From JABDIY01 sp963751955 (lineage in GTDB: Bacteria; Actinomycetota; Acidimicrobiia; Acidimicrobiales; SZUA-35), in NCBI GenBank assembly GCA_963751955.1, contig CAVVWM010000011.1, positions 248,001-312,000 on the forward strand: a stretch of 64,000 nt of DNA. The letters run 5' to 3'. The notes beneath the pieces are model-generated. The model did no database searches and was not told the DNA's origin. It saw only the letters and a list, made by a program, of their open reading frames with translations. Below, one piece after another: positions 52,189 through 60,268 of this stretch. Position 1 is the first letter of the stretch. Each line of letters starts with the position of its first letter. A program made the translations under genes and the position numbers.

Positions 52189-52290
52189 GGAGTGCATCTC
52201 CCCCTTTGATGCAAAGGCGCCGAGTCGGTTACCCCCTTTCCAGAATCGGCGTCCAGAGAGCCGGCCCATCGGGCCGGCTTTCTTCTTTTT
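52189..52290 (+). ncRNA. 6C RNA (actinobacterial small RNA with two C-rich loops)
   Basis: The transcript would run from about 52189, after a -10-like TATCCT (52178-52183), to the T-tract at 52290. First hairpin: TGCATC-TCCCCCTTT-GATGCA. Second: CGCCGA ... TTACCCCCTTTCC ... TCGGCG. Then comes a strong terminator. Two stems with C-rich loops and a terminal hairpin are the definition of the 6C family, known in M. tuberculosis as B11 and shown to pair through its C loops with G-rich mRNA sites. The first stem can alternatively fold as GGGAG-TGCAT-CTCCC plus CCTTT-GATGC-AAAGG. Confidence 0.82.
52260..52290 (+). terminator. Rho-independent terminator of the 6C RNA
   Basis: GCCGGCCC (52260-52267) and GGGCCGGC (52271-52278) pair around ATC, followed by TTTCTTCTTTTT. 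It is the only classic stem-plus-T-tract terminator I found in the window. Confidence 0.9.
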
Positions 52291-52300
52291 AGCCAGGCGA

Positions 52301-52898
52301 GAGGCCCCCCGGAGGGAACCGGAGTGGCCTGCGAGGTACGAGCAGACACTCCCCGCTCCCGGGCGACCCGGAGGGCCGTGTCCATGAAACGAGGGCCGCC
52401 AGGCCCGAGTGAGAACATGGACCGAAGAGGCCCGCAGGCGAAACGACCCGAAGGGCCGGCAGGCCATGAAACGAGCGCCAGCGAGTGAGAACATGACCTC
52501 AAAGGCCCGAAGGCGAGTGGAGGCCAACAAGCAACAGGCGAGCGCGAAGGGCCCCCGGAGGGAATAAGAAGGGCCCCCGGAGGGAACCGGAGTGGCCTGC
52601 GAGGTACGAGCAGACACTCCCCGCTCCCGGGCGACCCGGAGGGCCGTGTCCATGAAACGAGGGCCGCCAGGCCCGAAGGCGAGTGGAGGCCAACAAGCAA
52701 CAGGCGAGCGCGAAGGGCCCCCGGAGGGAATAAGAAGGGCCCCCGGAGGGAACCGGAGTGGCCTGCGAGGTACGAGCAGACACTCCCCGCTCCCGGGCGA
52801 CCCGGAGGGCCGTGTCCATGAAACGAGGGCCGCCAGGCCCGAGTGAGAACATGGACCGAAGAGGCCCGCAGGCGAGCGCGAAGGGCCCCCGGAGGGAA
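52301..52898 (-). repeat. Modular GC-rich repeat array after the carboxylase stop codon
   Basis: A 106-nt unit occurs three times (52303-52408, 52571-52676, 52737-52842), starting at GGCCCCCGGAGGGAACC and containing GAGCAGACACTCCCCGCTCC and CCATGAAACGAGGGCCGCC. A 33-nt module (52409-52441, 52843-52875) and a 66-nt module (52505-52570, 52671-52736) are shuffled between them; 52505-52676 equals 52671-52842, a 166-nt tandem duplication. The array begins right next to the stop codon of the minus-strand gene and shares words with 29563-29701. Long minus-strand open frames here are composition artefacts. Confidence 0.85.
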
Positions 52899-54284
52899 TT
52901 AAAGAGGCATGTTGTCGTGGCGACGTGGGCGTAGCCGTTCCCGCTTGGTCGACAGCATCTGAAGCGACGCAATGATCATGTGGCGGGTCTCTTCCGGTTC
53001 GATCACTGCGGTGATCGAACCACGTTCGGCGGCGGCGTACGGCGTTAGGTAGGTCGCCTCGTACTCAGCAACACGTGCCGCCTTCTCCTCGTCGTTGACA
53101 CCCCGATGCAAGATCTCAACCGCTCCCTTTGCCCCCATGACGGCGACCTCGGCGGTGGGCCAGGCGAACATGACGTCGTTACCCATGTTCACCGAATCCA
53201 TCACGATGTAGGCACCTCCGTAGGACTTCCGAAGAATCAGGCCGATTCGTGGAACGGTGGCTCGTGCGTAGGCGAACGCCAGCTGTGCGCCGTGCCGGAT
53301 CATTCCTCGCCATTCGAGATCTTTGCCTGGAAGGAATCCACTGGTATCGACCATCGTGATCAGCGGAACGTTGAATGCGTCGCAGAAGCCGACGAATCGT
53401 GCGCCCTTTTGGCTGGCTGCTATGTCGATGCTTCCAGCCATCGATTGGGTCTGGTTGGCGACGATGCCCACGGGCATGCCCCCCAGGGATGCGAAGCCGG
53501 TAACGATGTTGGGCGCCCATTGGGCCCGAAGCTCGGTGAAGTGACCTGCGTCGGCCACCTCGGTGATGATGTTTCGGACGTCGTAGCTGCCGGTTGGCAT
53601 TTCGGGCAACAGCTCCCCCGCAGCCGGCGTGAGGCGCTCAATCGGATCGTCGGTTGGGAGGATTTCGGGCAGCTCATCGACCTGATCAGGAAGGTATGAC
53701 AAGACCTCCAGCAGATAGTCCTCACCTTCTGCTGGTGAGTCGACGACGGCTGCGGCAAGACCGCTGCTCCGCTGATGGGCACCGGCTCCACCCAGCTCCT
53801 GACCGCTGATGTCGGTTCCGGTGAAGTCACGTACCATCCGAGGTCCTGAAAGGTAGGCATAGGCATCGGCGGTAAAAACCACGACATCGGCGAGACCTAG
53901 AAGGAATGAGGGCCCGGAGAGAACTGGTCCGTCAGCCACAAACAACGTCGGCACGATCCCGCTGCATCGAACCATTTGCCTCGCTATTCGGCTCCATGCG
54001 ACAGACGGTGCTAGCCCTTCGGCGACGTTGGGCCCGGCGGCACTGAGGTGACCGACCACCGGCAAACGCTGATCGTAGGCTGTCCGGAATCCGGCTTCGA
54101 CCACGGCACAATCGGCTGCGCTGATGGTGGTTCCGGCAGCAGATCCGATAAGTGACACGCGCATGAACCGGCGGCCATCGACGACCACGACGCGGGCGGT
54201 TGACTTGACCCGACTGGCGGCCCTGAGGTCGATCGTTCCCGCGTCGCCGAGGTCAAGTTCACCTGTTGATCCGGCTCGGGCCAT
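52899..54284 (-). CDS. Acyl-CoA carboxylase, carboxyltransferase (beta) subunit
   Basis: The roughly 461-residue crotonase-superfamily protein moves carboxyl from biotin to an acyl-CoA. Seen are VGHLSAAGPNVAEGLA, GPSFLLGLADVVVFTADAYAY (in part), the second half's FASLGGMPVGIVANQTQSMAG, FNVPLITMVDTSGFLPGKD with the GxxG oxyanion site, and LRKSYGGAYIVMDSVNMGND. It resembles PccB/MccB-type subunits, slightly short at the N-terminus. Start ATG 54284; 54302 is an alternative. The biotin carboxylase subunit is not adjacent. The substrate (acetyl-, propionyl- or methylcrotonyl-CoA) cannot be told by eye. Confidence 0.88.
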   Translation of the reverse strand: MARAGSTGELDLGDAGTIDLRAASRVKSTARVVVVDGRRFMRVSLIGSAAGTTISAADCAVVEAGFRTAYDQRLPVVGHLSAAGPNVAEGLAPSVAWSRIARQMVRCSGIVPTLFVADGPVLSGPSFLLGLADVVVFTADAYAYLSGPRMVRDFTGTDISGQELGGAGAHQRSSGLAAAVVDSPAEGEDYLLEVLSYLPDQVDELPEILPTDDPIERLTPAAGELLPEMPTGSYDVRNIITEVADAGHFTELRAQWAPNIVTGFASLGGMPVGIVANQTQSMAGSIDIAASQKGARFVGFCDAFNVPLITMVDTSGFLPGKDLEWRGMIRHGAQLAFAYARATVPRIGLILRKSYGGAYIVMDSVNMGNDVMFAWPTAEVAVMGAKGAVEILHRGVNDEEKAARVAEYEATYLTPYAAAERGSITAVIEPEETRHMIIASLQMLSTKRERLRPRRHDNMPL

Positions 54285-54302
54285 CCCCCCGTTGTAGCGC
54301 AT

Positions 54303-54626
54303 GGAGTGATGGTCGAGCCCCCAAACCGGCCGATCCAATCAGCGATGATATGAGACCAGATTTGGTCGCGCTTCTGGATACACCCGCTGAGCCTGGATTT
54401 GGCCGGCGCTTCAAGCGGCGCGCACCGGACAGGTGCTGTTCAGTGCCGCAATAGATGCGGCGGCTGCGGCTGGTCAGACCCGGGGTTCTTGGGCTGGAAT
54501 GCGCAGAACAGGAACTACGGTCGACGCCATGACAGACGTGGCTCGGTTGGCGTACGGCGTCCAGGCATTTCGAGCCCGGAGCACTCGGAGCCATCGAGTA
54601 GCATCGGTTCAACGTCGCCGGCCTGG
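54303..54626. other. 324-nt stretch without a recognisable gene
   Basis: Between the carboxylase start and the NYN-like gene stop, both on the minus strand. A plus-strand frame reads QVLFSAAIDAAAAAGQTRGS and DVARLAYGVQAFRARS and looks mildly protein-like, but it has no good start and runs antisense into the next gene, so it is not called. It should contain the carboxylase promoter. Confidence 0.4.
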
Positions 54627-56951
54627 TCAGGGGGCGATGAAGAGATCGAGTAGCTGCCCGTTCTCCAACAACGTGGCACCTTTCATTGCTGCCTCAGCAG
54701 CGAGGTCCATGTTGTCGGTGACAACCACGACCGGCCATTCGTTCGGGTACGAGTCGATCAGGCTCACGACCTTGGCCGAAACCAGTCCACCTTCTTCGGT
54801 GACCCGAACCCGGACCGAACGTGAGTCTGGAAGGCGGTCGATACCGAAGTCGCGATCGAGAAGCACATCAGGGGCGGCTCCAGTACTTCCTGCCATCACG
54901 CTGAGGTAATGGACGAGATTACGACGCTGCTCGACACGGTCGACACTGGGCCACCCCATGGCGGCCACGGGATCACCGTCGATCAGCAGAACGGCGTTTT
55001 CGGCGTGCACGACATAACGCGCAGTTTCCAGGGGGTCCGAGGCCGCTTCTGAGGGTACGACAATTGGACTACGGCCAACGCTGGCCGGTTCGCTGGGCGT
55101 ATCCGGGACAGCAAGATCATTCGTGGCAACAGCTTGACCGCTGACAGATGCCGCATCGTCGGGCTCCGACTCAGCAATCGCCGGTTCTGGCGATGTGTCA
55201 ATGTCGCCGTTGCCCAGCAACTCTGAAACAGCGCTTTCCGCCGGTGCGACGCCGGCCGCGGCCAGCAAACCGGTGTCGGCACCGCCATCGGATTCCGATA
55301 CGGAGCCATTCTGGGCTTCCTGCGCGTCGCCACTACTACGGTTGCTCCTACCGGGAACAAAGGAGCTGAACAGACTGGTGAGCCCACCGCGTACGGAGGA
55401 GGCACCGGCTTCGGCAGCGTCGGTGGCACTGACTGTGGACCCGGGGAGATCATCGGTCTCAGAGGGTTCAAAGGAAGCGACTGTCTCGGCAACGAGGGCG
55501 TGAACTTCATCGATGTTTTCGGTCTTGGACTCGGTCGGTGAGGGATCGCCTTCATCGAGGATGTCCGCGCTGAAGTCTTCGGCGGTGTCAGACATCACGA
55601 GAGGCGACGTTTCGGGCTCTGACCTGGGATCCATCATCTCTGGGTCGCGGTACTCAGCGGCATCGACGGTAGTCGCGGTGAGTATCTCCTCAGGAATAAG
55701 CTCGTTGCTTTCAACAACAGGCTCGGCTTCATCGAGCACGGCGTCAGTCGGGTTTGTATCGATGGAATCGTCTGCGCTGGCTGTGTGGTCGGCATCATCG
55801 TCGGACACATCAGCCGCAGCTGCTGCCTCATCGACCACATCGCTGTCGACCACATCGCTGTCGACCACATCGCTCTCGACCACATCGCTCTCGACCACAT
55901 CGCTGTCGACGGCAGTGTCGAAAGCCTCCCCTGCGACCTCAGGCTCAGGCATCTCGGGTGTCTCGAACTCGGACAAGTTCACAGAGACGCCGGTTTCGGT
56001 CGGGAGGGAATCCACCGATGACTGCAGTTCCTCCATACGCTCGCTCAGAACAGATGCAACTGATTCTGCATCGCTGAAATTCGAGTCGAGCGTGGCCATT
56101 TCGCCCTGGAGCGTGGAGACCGTGGCTCGAACTGCTTCCAGCTTGGCTTGGAGAGCGTTGCGCTCGGCGGTGACCGATGCCAGGGCAATCTTGAGCGTTT
56201 CGATCCTTTGGGCGTCAGACGCATTCTTGTCGTCTAGGGCATCGTTGACGCGTTCCAATTCGGCGCGGGCCTTTGCTTGGGCGCCTCCAAGAGCATCAAC
56301 ATGGCTTTCCATGGCGACCCTGGCCGCGACGGCAGCCTGGAGTTCTTGCACCGAAGCCCCAGCGTTGGATTGGACATCTTCGAGCTCAGTCGTGAGTGTA
56401 TCGAGATTGGCGGTGGCGCTCGCCAGCTTCTCCTCTGACTCGGCAAGACGGCTTTGAGCCGCTGCGACCTCGGCCGACAACGAGTCCTTGTCGTTGGCCA
56501 GTGTCTCGCGTTCTGCTGCGAGTCGATTCTTCTCCGATTCAAGCTGATCCTTTTCGGTGGAAACCTCCCGGACTTTGGATTCCAGGTCCGAGAGCTGAAC
56601 CTGAGCGGTGCCTGCCAGAGAGCGCAGTCCTTCAAGCTCTTCGGCCATTTCTGCTTGTTCCAGGATCGCGAGTTCTTTTGCTTCCTGGGCGTGATCGCGA
56701 TCAGAGCGAGCCTGTTTCAGGTCGACGTGCAAGCTTCGGATCTGTGCGGTCAGCGAAGCGGATCCTCTCACGCCGGGATCCGATGCTACGGCAGCGGACA
56801 GGGCAGAACTGAGACCGGACGTTTCTTCAGACTCTTCGAGCCTGGCAGCGAGCTCCTCTACCTCGGAGTCCACTACAGCACGCTCGTGGGATAGTTGACC
56901 GACCAGATTCTTCAGTTCATCCATCTCGCTGCGGATGGTTTCCTTTGTCAC
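54627..56951 (-). CDS. Long coiled-coil protein with acidic linker and C-terminal NYN/PIN-like nuclease domain
   Basis: The 774-residue protein starts at a GTG overlapping the preceding stop (GTGA). Residues 1-330 are heptad-rich coiled coil (LSHERAVVDSEVEELAARLE, EKDQLESEKNRLAAERETLA). Residues 340-640 are acidic and disordered, with five VV(E/D)SD repeats at about 349-373. The last 135 residues look like a NYN (YacP-like PIN) RNase: NAVLLIDGDPVAAMGWP, QRRNLVHYLSVMAG, VLLDRDFGIDRL, VVSLIDSYPNEWPVVVVTDN and AAMKGATLL. The first Asp (DGD) and VTDN Asp are kept; the usual AD pair is replaced by SA. Possibly membrane- or ribosome-linked RNA decay; unproven. Confidence 0.7.
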   Translation of the reverse strand: MTKETIRSEMDELKNLVGQLSHERAVVDSEVEELAARLEESEETSGLSSALSAAVASDPGVRGSASLTAQIRSLHVDLKQARSDRDHAQEAKELAILEQAEMAEELEGLRSLAGTAQVQLSDLESKVREVSTEKDQLESEKNRLAAERETLANDKDSLSAEVAAAQSRLAESEEKLASATANLDTLTTELEDVQSNAGASVQELQAAVAARVAMESHVDALGGAQAKARAELERVNDALDDKNASDAQRIETLKIALASVTAERNALQAKLEAVRATVSTLQGEMATLDSNFSDAESVASVLSERMEELQSSVDSLPTETGVSVNLSEFETPEMPEPEVAGEAFDTAVDSDVVESDVVESDVVDSDVVDSDVVDEAAAAADVSDDDADHTASADDSIDTNPTDAVLDEAEPVVESNELIPEEILTATTVDAAEYRDPEMMDPRSEPETSPLVMSDTAEDFSADILDEGDPSPTESKTENIDEVHALVAETVASFEPSETDDLPGSTVSATDAAEAGASSVRGGLTSLFSSFVPGRSNRSSGDAQEAQNGSVSESDGGADTGLLAAAGVAPAESAVSELLGNGDIDTSPEPAIAESEPDDAASVSGQAVATNDLAVPDTPSEPASVGRSPIVVPSEAASDPLETARYVVHAENAVLLIDGDPVAAMGWPSVDRVEQRRNLVHYLSVMAGSTGAAPDVLLDRDFGIDRLPDSRSVRVRVTEEGGLVSAKVVSLIDSYPNEWPVVVVTDNMDLAAEAAMKGATLLENGQLLDLFIAP
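55831..55905 (-). repeat. 15-bp in-frame tandem repeat, five copies
   Basis: TCGACCACATCGCT(G/C) repeats five times without a gap inside the NYN-like gene, coding the pentapeptide VV(E/D)SD. Copy number is likely to vary between strains by slippage; any change keeps the frame. Confidence 0.85.
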
Positions 56952-57334
56952 CGAAGAATCGACGCCGAAGAATCGACGTTGGCCGCCGCGGCTGGCGCTT
57001 CTACAGAACCAGCTGCCTCGCCCGGGTCACCTGGGACCGGTTCGCCGTCGGAACCGCTGTCACCCTCCTTGGGCATCGAACCGTCTCCCCGCAGCCACGC
57101 AAGGCCCACCTCACCGGCGTTCTCAGCGGTGGCCACGACCGCAACCCGAGCCCTGAACTCATCATCGTTGATCAGCACTTGGCGAGCGACCGTGAGGGCG
57201 CGCTGGGGGAACTGGCGCACATACAGAAACATCCGCATTGGTGCCGGCGGGTCGATCGGCGGGTCTTGTTCCACGCCCTCTCGTGCTACGAGAAAGGCGA
57301 GTTCACACGCCAGGTTCAGGTCCTGAGAATCCAT
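56948..57334 (-). CDS. Small conserved protein coupled to the coiled-coil NYN-like gene
   Basis: A 128-residue protein: LACELAFLVAREGVEQDPPI, PAPMRMFLYVRQFPQRALTV, ARQVLINDDEFRARVAVVAT and EVGLAWLRGDGSMPKEG, then a disordered Gly/Ala/Pro tail. In other actinobacteria I recall this 'xPxxLRxFLRFxxLPxxALxxxRRVLxxDxEFRxRV' type module fused in front of a coiled coil and NYN domain in a single protein, so here that protein seems split in two. GTGA overlap with the next gene keeps them in fixed ratio. ATG 57334. The module's biochemical role is unknown. Confidence 0.68.
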   Translation of the reverse strand: MDSQDLNLACELAFLVAREGVEQDPPIDPPAPMRMFLYVRQFPQRALTVARQVLINDDEFRARVAVVATAENAGEVGLAWLRGDGSMPKEGDSGSDGEPVPGDPGEAAGSVEAPAAAANVDSSASILR

Positions 57335-57563
57335 TGGTCGCTTACTCCCGAATTGCCTTCTGGTCGACGAGAGGCTCTATACCTCTCCTCCTACATCGAC
57401 CTATGGGAGACGAAGTTCAGTGGCAATTGTGTTTGTCAACACTTTTGCCATGTGCGCCCATTTCTCACCTCGCCGCCAATCGGCCGTAGAGCGTGAGTCT
57501 AACCACAGCCGAGTCAGACGGTCGGACGATCGGACGAGGCGCCTACTCAATCTGGGGCAGGTC

Positions 57564-57592
57564 TTGACACGCAAACGTTTGTTCGCTTAACT
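57564..57592 (+). promoter_or_regulatory. Leaderless promoter with a LexA-type SOS box in the spacer
   Basis: TTGACA (57564-57569), a 17-bp spacer and TTAACT (57587-57592) put the transcript start at about the ATG at 57600, so the mRNA would be leaderless. The spacer is filled by GCAAAC-GTTT-GTTCGC (57571-57586), which matches the actinobacterial LexA box TCGAAC-N4-GTTCGA at 9 of 12 positions, right half best. LexA bound here would block RNA polymerase, and the gene downstream is a repair nuclease. Confidence 0.6.
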
Positions 57593-57599
57593 CTCACAA

Positions 57600-59180
57600 A
57601 TGTTGTTCTCACCTGTGCCTATCCAGCAAACGCTCGATTCGCTCGGGATACCACTTGGGGAAGCAACGTTCTGTGTCCTGGACCTAGAAACGACCGGCGG
57701 CAATGCGGCCACGTGCGGTATCACCGAAATCGGCGCAGTCAAGGTGTGCGGTGGCGAGGTGATCGGCACATTCCAGACGATGGTGAACCCGGGGTGCGGA
57801 ATCCCACCGAAAATCACCATTGTCACCGGGATCACCGAACTGATGGTGATGGACGCTCCGACCATCAACGAGATCCTCCCGACATTCCTCGATTTCATCG
57901 GCGGCGCCGTGATCGTCGGCCACAACATTCGTTTCGACATGAGTTTCATCAACGCCGCCATTCGCCGTTGGGGCGGACCGATGCTTGGCAACCAGCGACT
58001 TGACACTCTCTCGCTGGCGCGACGGCTGCTGACCGAAGAGGTTCCTCGCTTCAGTCTCGGTGAGTTGGCCAAGCGTCTCCGACTCCCCCATCAGCCCTGC
58101 CACCGAGCGCTCGACGATGCGTGGGCCACGGTCGACCTACTTCACTTCCTGATCGAACGAGCTTCGGCATGGGGTGTCACCGGATTGGACGATCTGATCG
58201 CGCTGCCCACCGTCGCCGGCCACCCGCAATGGAAGAAGCTGTCCCTGACCACGAGCTTGCCGCGCAAACCGGGTGTGTACTTCTTCACCGACTGTCAGGA
58301 TCGCGTTCTGTATGTCGGGAAGGCCACCGATCTCCGGGCCCGAGTTCGCAGCTACTTCAGTTCGGAACGGCGTAGGAAGATCCCACAGCTGTTGCGAGAG
58401 ACCGCAGCCATCAAGCACCAAGTATGTGACAACACTCTCGAGGCCGAGTTGCTCGAGCTCCGTCTGATCCAGGAACACACGCCGCGTTTCAATCGCCGAG
58501 GCACCAGACAGATCAAGCCGCAATTCGTGAAACTCACGACCGGCGAGGCTTTCCCTCGGCTGTCGGTTGTCAGATCCATCAAGGGGTCCGGCGTGTTCCT
58601 CGGACCGATTTCGAGCCGGCGAACCGCCGACCTCGTGGTGGACGCACTTCATACCGTTGTCCCCCTGCGGCGGTGCACTACCAAGATCGGCCGTTCCGGG
58701 GTACGCAAGAGCTCGGGCCTCTGCACGGTCGCTCAGCTGGGCAAAGCGGCGTGTCCCTGCGCCGGAGACTTGTCGGTTGAGCAGTACGCCCCGATAGTCG
58801 CCGATGCCACCCGTCTGATGACAACCCATCCCCATGTTGCCCTCGATCGGTTGCGGGAACGTATGGAAGAATTGGCGAGCGAGCAACGGTTTGAAGATGC
58901 TGCCCTCACCCGCAATCGCGCCAGTGCCTTTGCCGCCGCAGTTGCCCGATCCCGGCGACTCAAGATGGTGGAGCAGTTGGGCTCGGTAACTCTGGAGTTC
59001 AAATCGGGCGTTGTTCGGATCGACTCTTCAGATCTTTCGTTGGAGGAGAGTCTCTTGGTTGGCGGATGGCTCGACCGTCATGCCGCGAATGCCCGAGTTC
59101 TCCTGGGCTCGGACGCCTTGGCGTCGGCCCTACCGCGGCTCACCGACTTCACTCCCCGAAAGGCACAAACCCTCAGCTAG
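57600..59180 (+). CDS. DEDD 3'-5' exonuclease-UvrC/Cho-like GIY-YIG endonuclease fusion (Rv2191-like)
   Basis: The 526-residue repair nuclease starts at ATG 57600. Residues 20-190 are a DnaQ-type exonuclease with VLDLETTGG (D28, E30), HNIRFDMSF (D113) and HRALDDAW. Residues 215-300 are a GIY-YIG domain (RKPGVYFFTDCQDRVLYVGK, DLRARVRSYF, LELRLIQEHTPRFNRRG). A UvrB-interaction-like helix (RLRERMEELASEQRFEDAALTR, in part) follows. The RNase H-like nuclease and HhH domains of true UvrC are absent, as in E. coli Cho. Actinobacterial homologues share this fusion. It is convergent with trpD, and the stop codons overlap by three bases. Confidence 0.92.
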   Translation: MLFSPVPIQQTLDSLGIPLGEATFCVLDLETTGGNAATCGITEIGAVKVCGGEVIGTFQTMVNPGCGIPPKITIVTGITELMVMDAPTINEILPTFLDFIGGAVIVGHNIRFDMSFINAAIRRWGGPMLGNQRLDTLSLARRLLTEEVPRFSLGELAKRLRLPHQPCHRALDDAWATVDLLHFLIERASAWGVTGLDDLIALPTVAGHPQWKKLSLTTSLPRKPGVYFFTDCQDRVLYVGKATDLRARVRSYFSSERRRKIPQLLRETAAIKHQVCDNTLEAELLELRLIQEHTPRFNRRGTRQIKPQFVKLTTGEAFPRLSVVRSIKGSGVFLGPISSRRTADLVVDALHTVVPLRRCTTKIGRSGVRKSSGLCTVAQLGKAACPCAGDLSVEQYAPIVADATRLMTTHPHVALDRLRERMEELASEQRFEDAALTRNRASAFAAAVARSRRLKMVEQLGSVTLEFKSGVVRIDSSDLSLEESLLVGGWLDRHAANARVLLGSDALASALPRLTDFTPRKAQTLS

Positions 59181-60205
59181 TTCGACGACGCCGAGAACGA
59201 ATCGAACAACTCAGCAACTTTGCCGGTATCAAGCGCTTCTCTGGCGGACGCAACCCCGGCAACGAGGTCCGTGACTACACCAGCGACCAACAAGGCAGCG
59301 CCGGCGTTCAGGCTTACGATTCCAGCTGCGGCGGACTCCGAGTTCGGGTCCTGGATAAGACGTTTGAAGATTTCCGCATTGCGCGCCCCGTCGCCGCCGA
59401 CAAGATCGGCATAGGTAGCGAGAGGCAAACCCACAGCCTCAGGATGCACGGTGAGTTCTTTTGTGCCGGTTGGTGTCACATCCCAGACTCGATTGGGGCC
59501 AACGGTAGAGAGCTCGTCCAACCCGTCGTGACCGGCGACTACCCACGCCCTCGCCATTCCCCTGCCCAGGAGAATGCGTGCCAGCTGTTCGGCCCGCTCC
59601 TCGCTGGAGACACCCAGCACGATCCGCTTGGTACGCCCGGGGTGTACGAGGGGGCCGAGGATGTTGAACACCGTCGGGATTCCGATCGCTGCTCGCACGG
59701 GGCCCGCATGGCGCATGGCGGGATGAAATGTCTTCGCCCAGGCGAAGGCTAGGCCGTGCCGTTCAAGCAGCGCTTCGACTTCGGAGGGTGCGGGATTGAT
59801 GTCGACCCCGACAGCAGCCAGGAAATCAAAGGAGCCGCTGCTGCTGGACGCAGCCACGTTGCCGTGTTTGCAGACGATGGCACCGGCGGCCGCAGCAACG
59901 AACGATGCCATTGAGCTGACGTTGAGGGCGTGGCTCTGACGGTGTTTTGACCCTCCGGTTCCAACGATGTCGACCGAGCCTTCTGGAATCGAAAGGGGTT
60001 CGGCTGCTGCAAGCATCGCATCTGCGAAACCGAGGATTTCCTCATCCGATTCGCCTTTTACGCTGAGCCCCATCAGGAGAGCGCCTAGAGCAGCAGGATC
60101 GGCTTCACCACTCAGAACTTCAGTCATCGCTTCCGACGTTTGGGCTCTCGACAGGTCACGTCCGCCGGCGAGCGCCTTGAGGAGGCCTGTCCAGGAACTG
60201 GTCAC
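59177..60205 (-). CDS. trpD: Anthranilate phosphoribosyltransferase with altered PRPP-binding motifs
   Basis: The 342-residue protein has the TrpD fold and order of motifs: LGALLMGLSVKGES, DIVGTGG, LNVSSMASFVAAAAGAIVCK, FHPAMRHAGPVRAAIG, TVFNILGPLVHPG and VVAGHDGLDELS with the metal-binding D-E. TrpD joins anthranilate to PRPP in tryptophan synthesis. Two normally fixed residues differ: GTGGD is GTGGS (82-86), with three extra residues after it, and KHGNR is KHGNV (113-117). It may therefore be a slow enzyme or a paralogue with another substrate. GTG 60205. No other trp genes are in the window. Confidence 0.82.
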   Translation of the reverse strand: MTSSWTGLLKALAGGRDLSRAQTSEAMTEVLSGEADPAALGALLMGLSVKGESDEEILGFADAMLAAAEPLSIPEGSVDIVGTGGSKHRQSHALNVSSMASFVAAAAGAIVCKHGNVAASSSSGSFDFLAAVGVDINPAPSEVEALLERHGLAFAWAKTFHPAMRHAGPVRAAIGIPTVFNILGPLVHPGRTKRIVLGVSSEERAEQLARILLGRGMARAWVVAGHDGLDELSTVGPNRVWDVTPTGTKELTVHPEAVGLPLATYADLVGGDGARNAEIFKRLIQDPNSESAAAGIVSLNAGAALLVAGVVTDLVAGVASAREALDTGKVAELFDSFSASSN

Positions 60206-60268
60206 CGTCCTACTGTAGATGGCCGCTGGCGTGTCGATTGATCTGCCGAGTGGCCTTCTCGGATCTGG

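Noticed and set aside
52177..52972. Minus-strand open frames across the repeat array
   Set aside because: They exist because the GC-rich repeat units lack stops; translations are repeated copies of the same nonsense and overlap the 6C RNA or the carboxylase gene.
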